DNA of 64,000 bases from Selaginella moellendorffii (lineage: Eukaryota > Streptophyta > Lycopodiopsida > Selaginellales > Selaginellaceae), in the NCBI RefSeq assembly GCF_000143415.4, contig NW_003314333.1:186001-250000 (forward strand). The letters are read 5' to 3'. The number at the start of each line of letters is the position of its first letter. The stretch's first letter is position 1. The position numbers and the translations under genes were made by a program. Below are positions 49,791-59,983 of the stretch, piece after piece. The notes beneath the pieces are model-generated. The model had not been told where the DNA came from, searched no databases, and saw only the letters and a program-made list of their open reading frames with translations.

Positions 49791-50596
49791 CTTTGTGCTG
49801 GAGTGGAGGCTCTTCCTCCTCGGCCCTGGTACTGCGACCTCCACTCAATCGATATGTTACAACTCACAGCAGCAGTAGAAGGAGCATTCTAAGGAAAAGA
49901 GCGATGCGAGATGTGGATGCGCCTCTATGGTTAGCATGAGAGAGCTGCTGCTGGCTGGGTTTGCTGTGTTTCCTTGTTCTGTCTTGAATGCCCAAGCGAG
50001 AATGGGGGCCGAAGCGAGCTCGAACTCGTCAGCTCCAGACCATGGCAGCAGCAGCAGCAGCAGTAGCAGCAGCGGCGGCCAGGCAAAACAACAAAAGAAA
50101 TGGAAAGCGACGCACACTCCTTCCTCTCTCTCTCGCGATGGAGTGTGTGTGTGTGTGGAGTGGCCTCCCTTTAAAAGCTTTAACAGTTAGTTATCCCACA
50201 ATCAAGTTATTCGCCCTAACTTGGATGCTGATTTAAGCCCTAAATCGGCCGGCGGTTACCTCTCGGCGGCTTTGAATGCGGGCGGCATATACCCCGGTTC
50301 CCATCCGACGGCCCACATTCGCCCATCCCAGCTCACTGGTATACAGTCTTCAGACAATGCAGATTTATAAGAGTTGTTGCAAGTTGCAGGGAAGAATCGG
50401 ATCAATCCCTTTGCTTTTCCTGCCCTTAGCGTTTTTCCCAACCAAGATCTTTCGAGCCGACTGACCTAATGTCACCGATTGCCGCCGCGTGTCGCGATCG
50501 GGACGCCAGGGATATTCCTCCCCGCGCTTAAATATGCGCTCTTTTGGCCAGAGAAGCAAGCCCTTCTTCAAGTTCTTCTGACATAAACCAGCAGCA
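49791..50596. other. Divergent intergenic region GH9 (-) / CYSTM-1 (+)
   Basis: 806 bp. A CAG/GCA run lies at about 50045-50074 and a short GT run near 50146-50158. A 'ttaaatat' element at about 50525, roughly 70 bp before the CYSTM ATG, may be its TATA box. A leucine-rich open frame on the minus strand arises from the CAG run and has no ATG. Confidence 0.4.
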
Positions 50597-50962
50597 ATGG
50601 GCAAGAAAGACGCGGCAAAGGGCCACCACCATCACGGTCACGGTCACGGTCATGGCGGCTATCCCACCGGCTATCCTCCACAAGGTAGTAAGATCTCTCG
50701 AGTTTAGCTGGAGATTTTCCCCCTCTCAAATCCTTTTCTTGGCACCGAGCAGGCTACTATCCACAGCAGCAGTACTATGGTCCTCCGCCAAGGAGGCATG
50801 GAGGCGGTGGATTCCTCCGAGGCTGGTAAGTAAAAGCTCAAGCTTCTATTTCTTCCATTTTGCGGATCTCAGGAGTTTACTTTCATCAGCTTGGCTGCCC
50901 TGTGTTGCTGCTGCCTGGTGGACGAGTGCTGCTGCGATCCATCGTTCCTAGTCATAGATTAA
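50597..50962 (+). CDS. CYSTM-family cysteine-rich membrane microprotein, His-rich N-terminus
   Basis: Exons 50597-50684, 50753-50825 and 50890-50962 encode 77 aa. The N-terminus is His/Gly-rich ('GHHHHGHGHGHGGY'), followed by a Tyr/Pro/Gln-rich stretch ('GYPPQGYYPQQQYYGPPP'). The C-terminus carries the CYSTM tail 'CLAALCCCCLVDECCCD', a short cysteine-packed membrane-associating segment. Such small proteins are linked to stress and metal or redox tolerance. The His-rich head could bind metal, but that is inference. The gene is a tandem paralogue of the next gene, with the same exon phases. Confidence 0.88.
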
Positions 50963-51263
50963 GAAAGAAAAAAATGTCGTTTATACGAGCGACTCCACAC
51001 ATCCGTGTAATGTACATAATCATCCATGAACATCAAACCGGCCTATTGAAGCTATGATCCCACCTTTTTGACGCGCAGCGCGCGCTTTCTCTTGCTTTAA
51101 TAGACAATGCGAATCGCATCTTTTTGCTTTAATCGCCCAAGTCAAGCACCCCATTTGTCTCCACCAGTGGCGTCCTTCCACGTAAACCGCCACAAGTCAT
51201 CCGAAAGAGCCATCGCTTTTTAGGCTCCCGTTGGATAGTTTCTTAGAGCAAAGCGAAGAAACG

Positions 51264-51580
51264 ATGGGGAAAGACTACGAGACTCCATATCCACCGCAAG
51301 GTTATCCTCCTCAAGGTACTCTCCAAAATTTCCACTTTGGGTCATCAAGGTCTCCTCCTCTGTGCAGGCTATTACCAGCAGCCTCCTCCTGTTGCTCCTC
51401 CTCCACAGTACTACTCTCAAGCACCGCCTCGGAGAAGCGGTGGATTCCTCCAAGGATGGTAAATCTCTTTCCAGTAGTCTACAGATCGCTTACATTGTGA
51501 TTTGCAGTCTCGCAGCACTGTGCTGCTGTTGCCTGTTGGATGAATGCTGCTGTGATCCCACCATTCTTATCGACTGCTGA
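51264..51580 (+). CDS. CYSTM-family cysteine-rich membrane microprotein (tandem copy)
   Basis: Exons 51264-51315, 51368-51458 and 51508-51580 encode 71 aa. The architecture matches its upstream neighbour: intron phases are identical, the head is 'YPPQGYPPQGYYQQPPP' and the tail is 'CLAALCCCCLLDECCCD'. The His-rich stretch is absent. The last exons of the two genes are nearly identical in protein, pointing to a local duplication about 600 bp apart. Confidence 0.88.
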
Positions 51581-51653
51581 AGCAGTGCCTTCTCGTTGAA
51601 TTCGCACCTGTTCTTATAATACAAGCCAAAGATTAAGGTCTCTCATCGTGTGA

Positions 51654-54446
51654 TCATCGTGTGTGTGCGTCTGAGAGAAGCACATAGGCCGCTCCCTCGT
51701 TAGGATCCATGCCAAGAACATTTGTGGCGGCAATGGCTCCCTGCCGGGTGTTCTTGTGGTTCCTACACGCCGCGAGCAGGCACTTCCAGTCGAGAACATC
51801 GGGTGCGAAGGGCATGCTTGCAAGCAGTTCTCTGGCAGCATCCAAATGCCCCGCTCTCCCAAGCACGTCCAGCACGCAGCTGAAGTGCTGCTTCACCGGG
51901 CGCACTCCGTAGTCTGTAGGCATCGATACCAGGCAGCTGCGGCAATCTCGCAAGTCGCCAGTGTGACTGAGAGCTGCCAGCGCCGACACGAAGCAAGCCT
52001 CGTCCGGAACCTCGCTAGCTTTCATCTCCTCGAAGATCGCCACCACCGACGGGAAGTCGCCGCAATCCGCGTGAGCCGCCAGTACTGCACTCCACGACAC
52101 TGTGCTCCGCTCCGGCATGGTGGCGAAGAGCTTGCGTAGCTCTACGAGACGCCCGCAGGCGGCCAACCCGGTGAGCATAGCATTCCAGGACACAACGTCC
52201 CGCTGCGGCATAGCGTCAAAGCAACACTTGGCATCTTCAAGCTGCCCGTTGTGCGCATAAGCAGTGAGCATAGCTGTGTCGGCAACGACGTCACTATACG
52301 GGATGCTGGCGTGGATCAGCTTTGCCTCCTCCAGGTACCCGGTGTGGGCATACGAGCACAGCAGGCAATTCCAAGACGTCACGTCCCTCTCGGGCATCTC
52401 GTCAAACGTGTGCTTGGCACTCTCCAGGTGCTCTTTCCCTTTGATGGAGTATGCCGACAGCAGCGCGTTCCACGATACGAGATTCCGCTGCTGCATCGCA
52501 TCAAACACCTCCTTGGCCTTTCGGGCATCTTGCTCCCCAGCCGCCGCTAACATCGTATTCCACCACCCGATGTCCTTGCTCTGATTGTCATGCTCGTGTG
52601 GGAGCTCAAAGGTGTGCCGCGAGGAAGACTGGAGATGGAGGTGGAGGTGGAGGATAAGATTCCATGACACACTATTCCATCTCGGCATGCTGTCGAATGT
52701 CTTCTTGGCGTTTTCAGCGTCACCGGCTTGCACATACGATGTCAGCAACGAGTTCCATGACACAATGTCCCGCTGCGGCATGGAGTCAAACAGCCCCTTG
52801 GCATGCCCAGTGTGGGCGTATGCGGCTAGTAAGACGTTCCACGCCACCACATTCCGCTCCGGCGTCGCGTCGAACACCCGCTTCGCAGATTCTACATCAC
52901 CGACGCGGGCGTACCCGGCAGCCATGCTCGCCCAAGACACCTGATTTCTCTTTGGCATCGCAGAAAAGACGAGCTCGGCATCTCGCAGCTCGCCAGCGTG
53001 AACGTAGCCACCAAGCAACGCGTTGTAGGAGATGACGTCCCGTTCAGGCATGGAGTCAAAGGCGGACTTGGCCTCAAGAAGATGGCCCCTGGAAGCCAAG
53101 GCCGAGATCATGGCATTGTGAGACACGAGATCGTGCTGTGGCATGGCAACAAAGCTCTGTCGGGCACTTTCCAGCTGCGGATCATTCAGCTGTGCATAGC
53201 CGGACAGCATCGCGTTCCAAGAGACTAGATCGTGCTGCTCCATCTCCTGGTGAAACAAGAGCTTCGCTCTGTCCATGAGACCATGTCTCGTGTACAATGC
53301 CAGCATCGAATTCCAAGAGACGAGATCTCGCAGTGGAATCTCAGTGGCAAACATTTTCTCCGCTCCATCAACGTCGCCATCGTGTGCTGAAGCCGTGAGC
53401 ATGGCATTCCATGATATCAAGCTCCTCGCGGGCATGGTTCGAAAGAGCTCTTGTGCTTCCTCCAAAAGCCCGAGTTGGGCGTATGCAGCTAGCATGGCAT
53501 TCCAGGAAACAAGATCTTTTGCAGGCATCTGGTCAAAACACTGTCGCGTTTTACTTGTGTCCCCCATTTTCGTATGAGCTGTGAGGAATGAATTCCACGA
53601 GATTATGTTGTGCCGGGGCATAGCGTCCATAAGCTTGCGCGCTTCACAAAGATCTCCGCTTTGGGCATATGCAGAGAGCATGGTGTTCCAGGAGATCAGA
53701 TTTTTAGCATGCATGCGTGAAAACAATCTCTTTGCATCATCGTAGTCTCCGGCTAGAGCCAGCGCAGCCAGCATTGCATTCCATGAGATAAGATCCCACT
53801 CGGGCATACTAGCAAAGACCTGCTTGGCAAGATACAGTTCCCCAGCCTGGGAATACGCGGTGAGCATCACATTTCCAGACGCCACGTCCCGGTCGTTCAT
53901 GGAATCAAACATCCTCCTGGCTTGCTGGAGGCGTCCAGCTTGGGTGTAGGCAGCCAGCATCGTGTTCTTACAGACCACATCCTTGAACTGGACAGGCATC
54001 CTCGCAAAAACGCTCTCCGCTTTGACAAGATGCCCGCTTCGGGAGAATGCCGTGAGCATCGCAGTCCACGACACCAGATTTCTCCCTTCCATCGAGTTGA
54101 ACAGGCGCTCCATCTCTTGCAGTCGCCCATTGCCGGCATACGCAGCCAAGAGCGCATTGCTGGCGGCGTGGTGGTGGCCACGATCACCGGGGATGGCATC
54201 GAACACCTTGCGAGCTTCTTCTACGCTCCCGCATCGGCCATACATGGCGATGAGCCGAGAGGAGAGCTGGCAATCCTGATCATCGCGTAGCATCCCGGAT
54301 CGACCGAGCTGGGCGTGGATCCGGCGGGCCGCGGTCACTTGCGTGCACGAGTGGATGAGAGCAATACATTCCGACCGCGACGGAGGCGGTGGCGACGCTA
54401 CTGCTGCTCCTGCTGCTGTGTGGAAGGCGGCATCACGCTGTGTCAT
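51654..54446 (-). CDS. PPR protein built mainly of ~31-residue short repeats, 930 aa
   Basis: Intronless, 930 aa. After a first L/P-like region ('LIHSCTQVTAARRIHAQL', 'RLIAMYGRCGSVEEARKVF') the protein settles into a long run of short repeats, each close to 'SWNAMLAAYAQ-G-LEEA--LF--MP-RD'. The spacing is ~31 residues rather than the usual alternation of 35/36/31 (P/L/S). Roughly twenty such units span residues ~90-740. The end returns to an ordinary E1-like region ('SWSAVLAAHADCGDFP', 'CVLDVLGRAGHL', 'WKCLLAACRNHKNTRQG', 'AAYVLLSDA') and lacks E+/DYW. As an SS-type array it should still bind organellar RNA. Start codons of this gene and the divergent dioxygenase lie 127 bp apart. Confidence 0.9.
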   Translation of the reverse strand: MTQRDAAFHTAAGAAVASPPPPSRSECIALIHSCTQVTAARRIHAQLGRSGMLRDDQDCQLSSRLIAMYGRCGSVEEARKVFDAIPGDRGHHHAASNALLAAYAGNGRLQEMERLFNSMEGRNLVSWTAMLTAFSRSGHLVKAESVFARMPVQFKDVVCKNTMLAAYTQAGRLQQARRMFDSMNDRDVASGNVMLTAYSQAGELYLAKQVFASMPEWDLISWNAMLAALALAGDYDDAKRLFSRMHAKNLISWNTMLSAYAQSGDLCEARKLMDAMPRHNIISWNSFLTAHTKMGDTSKTRQCFDQMPAKDLVSWNAMLAAYAQLGLLEEAQELFRTMPARSLISWNAMLTASAHDGDVDGAEKMFATEIPLRDLVSWNSMLALYTRHGLMDRAKLLFHQEMEQHDLVSWNAMLSGYAQLNDPQLESARQSFVAMPQHDLVSHNAMISALASRGHLLEAKSAFDSMPERDVISYNALLGGYVHAGELRDAELVFSAMPKRNQVSWASMAAGYARVGDVESAKRVFDATPERNVVAWNVLLAAYAHTGHAKGLFDSMPQRDIVSWNSLLTSYVQAGDAENAKKTFDSMPRWNSVSWNLILHLHLHLQSSSRHTFELPHEHDNQSKDIGWWNTMLAAAGEQDARKAKEVFDAMQQRNLVSWNALLSAYSIKGKEHLESAKHTFDEMPERDVTSWNCLLCSYAHTGYLEEAKLIHASIPYSDVVADTAMLTAYAHNGQLEDAKCCFDAMPQRDVVSWNAMLTGLAACGRLVELRKLFATMPERSTVSWSAVLAAHADCGDFPSVVAIFEEMKASEVPDEACFVSALAALSHTGDLRDCRSCLVSMPTDYGVRPVKQHFSCVLDVLGRAGHLDAARELLASMPFAPDVLDWKCLLAACRNHKNTRQGAIAATNVLGMDPNEGAAYVLLSDAHTR

Positions 54447-54573
54447 GCCTTGGCCAGTGCCATAGCTGATCGATCACTCGATGAAAAGAAAAACGAGTAA
54501 AAGTGGCAAGTCAAACATCGGTAGATGGAGGAAGGTCCATCGAAGAGCACTATTTGTGGCTCTAGCCTAGCCC

Positions 54574-55650
54574 ATGATTCCCCTCCTCCTCATTCTCATC
54601 TTGTGGGCGATCGCGGGCGACGCTGATCCAGCAATTGCGCCACTGGGGATTCGCCGACATATCTCGAGCTTGCTCGGGGGCAGTAGCAGTGGTCGCCCTA
54701 GCAGCGGTGGTAGCAGCAGCATGGTCATGGATGTGTTCTACGTCTCTCACGGCTCGCCCAAGCTGCCGTTCGAGGAGCTCCCCGTCAGGGATTTCTTGAA
54801 GGGCATGGCCAAGCTGGTGAAGCACAAGCCCAAGGCGATTCTCATGGTGTCCGGCCACTGGGAGACCCGGGATCCGATGGTGAGCACCACAGCGCGCAAC
54901 CCTACCATTCACGACTTCTACGGCTTCCCTCGCGAGCTCTACGAGGTGAGATCTCTTCGCCCAGTAGGAAAAGAAGTCTCACCAGAGGCACGATTGTGGC
55001 ACAGCTCAAGTACGAGGCACCCGGTGCTCCCGACGTAGCAAGGCGAGCCAAGCAGCTCCTCCAGGACGCTGGATTCAAGCAAGCCGGCGAGGATCCCAAG
55101 CGAGGCCTGGATCACGGTGCATGGGTTCCACTGTGGCTGGCCTTCCCCGACGCCGACATTCCAGTCTTCCAGCTCTCGCTCCAGTCGCACAAGGACGCCG
55201 CCTATCACTACCGGCTGGGCCGCGCGTTAGCTCCGCTCACCCGCGAGGGCGTTCTTATCATCGGATCCGGGACTACCACCCACAACCTCCGGCACATGCT
55301 GCCCACCGTCCCGGACTGGGGGAAGGCCTTCGACGACTGGCTCTACGACTGCTTGATCCACCAGAGGTACGCGCACAAAAGCAAAGTTGGCTAGCAATGA
55401 ATGAAGACCTGATGCTCTTTCTCACAGATATGACGAAGTCACGCAGTTCATGGACAAGGCGCCGTATGCCAAGCTCAACCATCCAACACCCGACCATTTC
55501 CTTCCATTGTTGGTGGCATTAGGAGCCGCTGGAGAGGGCGCTACGGCTCAAGCAGTCCACAGGAGCTGGCATGGAAGCTTCTCCATGGCTAGCTATGTCT
55601 TCAAGCCTGCTGTTGGAGCTCCTGGGCCACAACAACAACAAGAGCTATGA
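54574..55650 (+). CDS. LigB-type (class III) extradiol ring-cleavage dioxygenase, DODA-like
   Basis: Exons 54574-54945, 55005-55366 and 55428-55650 encode 318 aa. An N-terminal hydrophobic stretch ('MIPLLLILILWAIAG') could be a signal peptide; the conserved domain only begins at 'MDVFYVSHGSPKLPFEE'. Metal-ligand and active-site motifs of the LigB/4,5-DOPA-dioxygenase family are visible: 'SHGSP', 'SGHWETRD', 'IHDFYGFP', 'LDHGAWVPL' and 'SLQSHKDAAYHYRLG'. Family enzymes open catechol-type rings with non-heme iron. In plants outside betalain producers the true substrate is mostly unknown, so the name is by family only. The C-terminal 'SMASYVF' is also typical. Confidence 0.9.
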
Positions 55651-55791
55651 CTGCTGGTACACAGTTGGGTGTGAGAAAGAATAAAACTCTCTTGACAGGG
55701 CGTTGGGCATTTCTCACCCCCGCAGCTTTTCAGCGCTACTAGACAGTGAAGAAATGCGAGCTCTTTGTTTGTCAAGGAATCGCGTGTTTGT

Positions 55792-57233
55792 CTATCCTTC
55801 CATGAGACCTCTCAAGGTGACGGGGCTGCTAACCGGGGCAGCAGCCTCGGCCGGGATGGCCAGAGACTGCACCAGCAAGTCCGACACGTCCCGCATGGAG
55901 GGCCGGCTTGAAGACTCCCGCTGCGTGCACAGCCGCGCCAGCTCGCAAACCGAGTAGAGCTCCATGGGGCACACGTTGCTCATCGACTTGTCCACCAGAT
56001 CCATCATCCTGTCCCGGCTTTGTAGGAACTGCTGCGCCTGTTCAGCACCACAAACAGCATGAGCTCTTTCTTGCACAAGAGTGTGAGAGAGATTGCGTAC
56101 CCATTCCACAAGCATGCCGGTCTCCTCGGAGAAGGCCTGCTTTCCCGATAGAACCTCGAGCAGCAGCACACCAAAGGAGAACACATCCCCGGCTCGGCTA
56201 TACACTCCCCGGTGCACTATCTCCGGGTCCACGTAGCCACCCGTCTTGCGAACCAGTGCCAGCTCCGAGCTCCCAGCAATAGGCACCCTCCCCAGCCCTG
56301 TGATCTGCTCAGCTTCCCAAGGCATTCTCAATTTTCTCAGAAACTAAAGAAAGGAAAGAGTTCCCTCATTCACCATAGCCCATACCTTTGCGGCAAAGTC
56401 TTCAGTGAGGAGTATGTTGCGAGACCTCAAGTCACCGTGTATGACTGGAGGGTTGCATAGGTGGTGGAGGTATGCCAAGCCGTATGCAGCACCTACGATG
56501 ATGCGCATTCTCTGCTTCCACGAGAGGTTCTCGTCTCCTGAAACCAGGGACTCGGGGGGTCAGTTCTTCCCCCGAGACTAACGTACGTACTTATCGAGTT
56601 GCCATACCCGTATGCAGGTTCTCAAACAGCGTACCATTGGGAGCGTATTGGAAGAGGAGCATCCTGTAGGACACAGCTTTCAGAAAAACGAGCTACAGTT
56701 TCCATGCCTACCTCTCTTGTTTCTCGTCGCAGATGCCCACGAGGTTTGCCAAATGCTGGTGGTGAACGCGTGAGAGAAGCTCCATCTGGAAGCAGCAGCC
56801 GATTTATTGGGCATCTGCGCGGCCGCGGCTGCAAGAGAAGGGAAGACGCTCGTACCTGGAACCGGAAGCTGGCTTCCACATCCGAGCACTCGGCAACATC
56901 TTGCTTGAGTTTCTTGACAGCCACCTCCATCCCATCCGAGAGAATTCCCTTGTAAACCCGGTTGGTGCTCCCCTGCCCGATGAGGTTACTAAACCCCTCG
57001 CTCAGTAGCTCCACTTCCTGGAGCGTGAAGCTCAGAACGTGTCCTCTAACAGCGCCCTTGACCAGGCTCTCCTTCCCCTTGGTGCCGCCGCCGGAAGCGA
57101 CGGGAAGGACGTGGTGCTTGCCGGCCTTGAGCCTCCGGTGGATCATGATGAGCAGCTGGAAGATGGACACGACGAACACTGCCGCGGAGATGACAGACGC
57201 TGCTCCAACAATCCCAAATATCCATGTTGCCAT
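55792..57233 (-). CDS. Membrane-anchored receptor-like pseudokinase without ectodomain
   Basis: Exons 56856-57233, 56712-56785, 56608-56663, 56386-56537 and 55792-56343 encode 403 aa. The start is a transmembrane segment ('FGIVGAASVISAAVFVVSIF') followed by a basic stop-transfer, with no LRR or other extracellular domain. The kinase fold has a degenerate glycine loop ('IGQGSTNRVYKGILSDG') and the ATP-binding 'VAVKKLK'. The catalytic loop reads 'HGDLRSRN' instead of HRDLKxxN. The Mg-binding DFG is absent: after 'EDFAAK' the protein goes to 'FLRKLRMPWEAEQ'. 'GDVFSFGVLLLEVLSGK' and the C-lobe are intact. Signalling by scaffolding rather than catalysis is likely (inference). Confidence 0.85.
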
Positions 57234-58145
57234 AGCTAGCTCTCGAGCATCCCAGATCTACGTCTCACCTCTCCACATTCCCTGTCTTTTCAAAGCAGGT
57301 GACCATTGCAAATTCTCGAGAAAGAGTGACGTCTCGGCGAGCCTGCATTGCCTTCGCCCCTGTTCGTCACCATGAAAAACATTTAATCTTTTGAGCCATC
57401 GTCCATTCCAAAGATCACAGACCTGGCCGATGCGAGAGCAGCAGCAGCAGCAGCAGCAGCAGCACTGGACAGCACTACTGGTGCGATATTCCGATCATGA
57501 GAGTTATGGATCATGGACCACCAAACTCCCCAGAGGCGAGGCAGTAGTGAGGAGCATCCATCAGTCCCTCTCACTTTGCCTCGCCTTTCTCCACTGTGTG
57601 CCTGCCACTTCCCTTGTTTGCTTTGATTAGAGTATTCGCTAAGGAGACTACCTTGAGAAAAAAATTCCAGGAGACAGCTTCGCTCCATGTGTCCATCACT
57701 CTGGATGACGATGACCCACACCAACGTATAATTTATGAAGTGAGTTGCGCCCTTTCTCTTTCTCTTTCTCTTTGGAGATTTAACTCCATGTCCATGCTTT
57801 GCTTCACTTTTGTTCCAAAAGGAGAAGGGAAATGGCTGTATTGTCTGCTTGTCCGTGTCGTCATCGGCATTCATCCATAGGTGTACGTAGCCACCTTGTC
57901 TATTCCAACTTTTGCCAATGTACCACCTTTGCCTTTTTCCTGCCTCGAAACTTTATTTCCTGTCAAGCCAGCCTCAGAAGAAAAGGATTGAAAACAGGAG
58001 AAACGAACGCACCGAGGACGACGATCTAGTAGCTGGTTAGTTGGAGCAAGCCCGTGCTTTGCTTTGTAGGTGGAGCACGCATAAGTTGCATGGAGCCTGG
58101 CTTTTAAGCAGTAGCCAAGTGAGATAATCGCGCCTCTGGGATGCC
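57234..58145. other. Divergent intergenic region, pseudokinase (-) / GH17 (+)
   Basis: 912 bp with no supported gene. It contains a CAG run (about 57437-57464) and a CTTTCT repeat (about 57748-57772). The promoters of both flanking genes must lie here. Confidence 0.45.
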
Positions 58146-59272
58146 ATGAACAGCAGGAAAGTAATCTGGTACTCCTACGTGCTCTGGAGCAGCCTGCTCG
58201 GCGACAGCCAAGCACAAGGTGCGTAGAATTTTCCTCCGTTTCCTGGTCTTTGCTTGGTGGAGCCTTAACTTCATTCAAAGTTATGGCAGTAGCTCCTCCA
58301 CAGTTTGGAGTGAACTATGGCCGCGTCGCCAGCAACCTTCCCAGGCCAAACGATGTTGCCAACCTGGTGGCCGGGGAAGGGATCAGCAGGGTGAGGATTC
58401 TGGACATAGAGCCAGCGGTTCTTCGGGCATTTGCACGCTTTGGATCCCCGGTGAGAATGTCCGTCACCCTGCCCACCGAAATGATCTTCGACGTGGCCAT
58501 GAGCGAGAGCTGCGCGCGTGCGTGGTTCTACCAGCACATCTTCCCTTACAGAGCCCAGATCGAGACCATCCTCGTCGGCAACGAGATCCTCACGCTGCAC
58601 CAAGAGATGGCCAGGCTCCTGGTCCCGGCCATGGAAAACTTGCACCGCGTGTTGGTCAGCGTCGGGATGAGCCGAGCCATCCGGGTTTCCACAGCTCACG
58701 CCATGGACATCCTGGACAGCACCGATCCTCCTTCCAGCGGATCGTTTGGGAGCAAGTACCGCGAGACCCTGCGAAGAATGCTCTACTTTCTGCTCGTCAC
58801 AAACTCCTCCTTCACTGTCAACGTCTACCCATACTACGTCTACCAGCAGGACAAAGGCCGCACTGTCTCTCTCGACTACGCGCTTGGAAACGTGAGCGCC
58901 GACGCCATGATGGATCCACACACTGGCCTCAACTACACCAGCCTGCTCAAAGCTCAGCTGGACGCCGTCTACTCGGCCATGACCAAGCTGGGCTACGGCG
59001 GGGTGCGACTCGTGGTGTCCGAGACGGGCTGGCCGTCGAGCGGAGGATTTGGGGCCAGCAAGAAGAAATCCTGTCACTTCTTCTGCAACCTCCTTCAGGA
59101 GGTTTCTAGCGGAGCTGGGACGCCCTTGAGACCACACCACCCTATTCAGGCTTACCACTTTGCGCTCTTCAACGAGAACCTCAAGCGCGGCGCCGTGGAG
59201 CAAAACTTTGGTATCTTCTACCCCAACATGACCAGGGTTTACCCATGCATTTGCTCCGAGGGAGTTGACTAA
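58146..59272 (+). CDS. GH17 beta-1,3-glucanase, secreted
   Basis: Exons 58146-58218 and 58281-59272 encode 354 aa. Exon 1 is a signal peptide ending 'SQAQ', a typical arrangement for plant GH17 genes. The catalytic TIM barrel shows 'FGVNYGRVASNLP', the proton donor in 'LVGNEILT', 'VNVYPYYVYQQD', and the nucleophile in 'VVSETGWPSSG'. It ends with 'FNENLKRGAVEQNFGIFYP'. No X8/CBM43 domain or GPI signal follows, so it is a short apoplastic form. Callose or beta-1,3-glucan is the expected substrate. It is a paralogue of the minus-strand gene at 59984-61093. Confidence 0.92.
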
Positions 59273-59484
59273 ATGACCATGCAGTCTACCATGGTCAAAC
59301 GCACACTGATGACTAAGCGTGGAAATGAAAAAGCCTGTGCCCTGCGCGTGTGTGTGCGCTTGCAATGGATGTAGGATCAGCCACAAGGCATGGCCTTCCT
59401 AACAGCTCGCTCGTACACAGAGAAAACTCTTAAAGTCAGCGGCATGAGGAGAGCCAAGAGAAAACTCGCCACAAACTTGTAAGC

Positions 59485-59796
59485 ATGACGGCTGTGCTGG
59501 CATCTTTGGCCGCAGTGGTGGTAGTATCGCTGCTGCTGATGAATGCCGGTGGACAACAGCGTCCGGAGCCAAATTGCGCGACGGGGCGGACGGCGACGAT
59601 TCTGAGCTACTGCCTGCCCACTGTTATTCGCGAGAGCCCGCCAAACAGCACCGTCTCACGCCTCTGTTGCAACACTCTGGCTACTTACACCTGGGACTGC
59701 CTGTGCGCCCTTGGCCCGCACCAGTTTAGATGGTTCCTCGTCTTCATGGAGGACGTCACCACCTTGTGTGGAGCCCCAGTTATCGGCTGCAAGTAA
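59485..59796 (+). CDS. Non-specific lipid-transfer-like / prolamin-superfamily protein
   Basis: A single exon of 103 aa. A signal peptide ('LASLAAVVVVSLLLMNAGG') precedes an eight-cysteine motif in the order C...C...CC...CxC...C...C ('NCATG', 'SYCLP', 'LCCNTL', 'DCLCAL', 'TTLCG', 'IGCK'). This pattern makes four disulfides around a lipid-binding cavity in the nsLTP/bifunctional-inhibitor family. Spacing between cysteines is somewhat longer than in type 1 LTPs, so the subclass is uncertain. It is secreted and located between two GH17 genes. Confidence 0.82.
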   Translation: MTAVLASLAAVVVVSLLLMNAGGQQRPEPNCATGRTATILSYCLPTVIRESPPNSTVSRLCCNTLATYTWDCLCALGPHQFRWFLVFMEDVTTLCGAPVIGCK

Positions 59797-59983
59797 GTAC
59801 TATACTAGCTCCAGATTCTAGTTTAGTGTGATGCTTCATATTGTATTGGTTGTTTTTCTCAGTTTCTCCACACGCAAGAAAATCACAGGCAACGAGAGTA
59901 CACAACACGAATGATCCGCTCAAAGTAACGCTAGTGCTCTCTAGAATCAAAATAAATTTCGGACTGAGAAGTTAGTGCTTGAA

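Noticed and set aside
49857-50117. Minus-strand 86-codon frame with a Leu-rich signal-like start upstream of GH9
   Set aside because: It has no ATG at its beginning, and the hydrophobic run is encoded by a CAG/CTG repeat.
57383-57874. 163-codon minus-strand frame with a poly-Ala stretch
   Set aside because: It depends on a CAG microsatellite, has no family similarity and no splice or promoter support.
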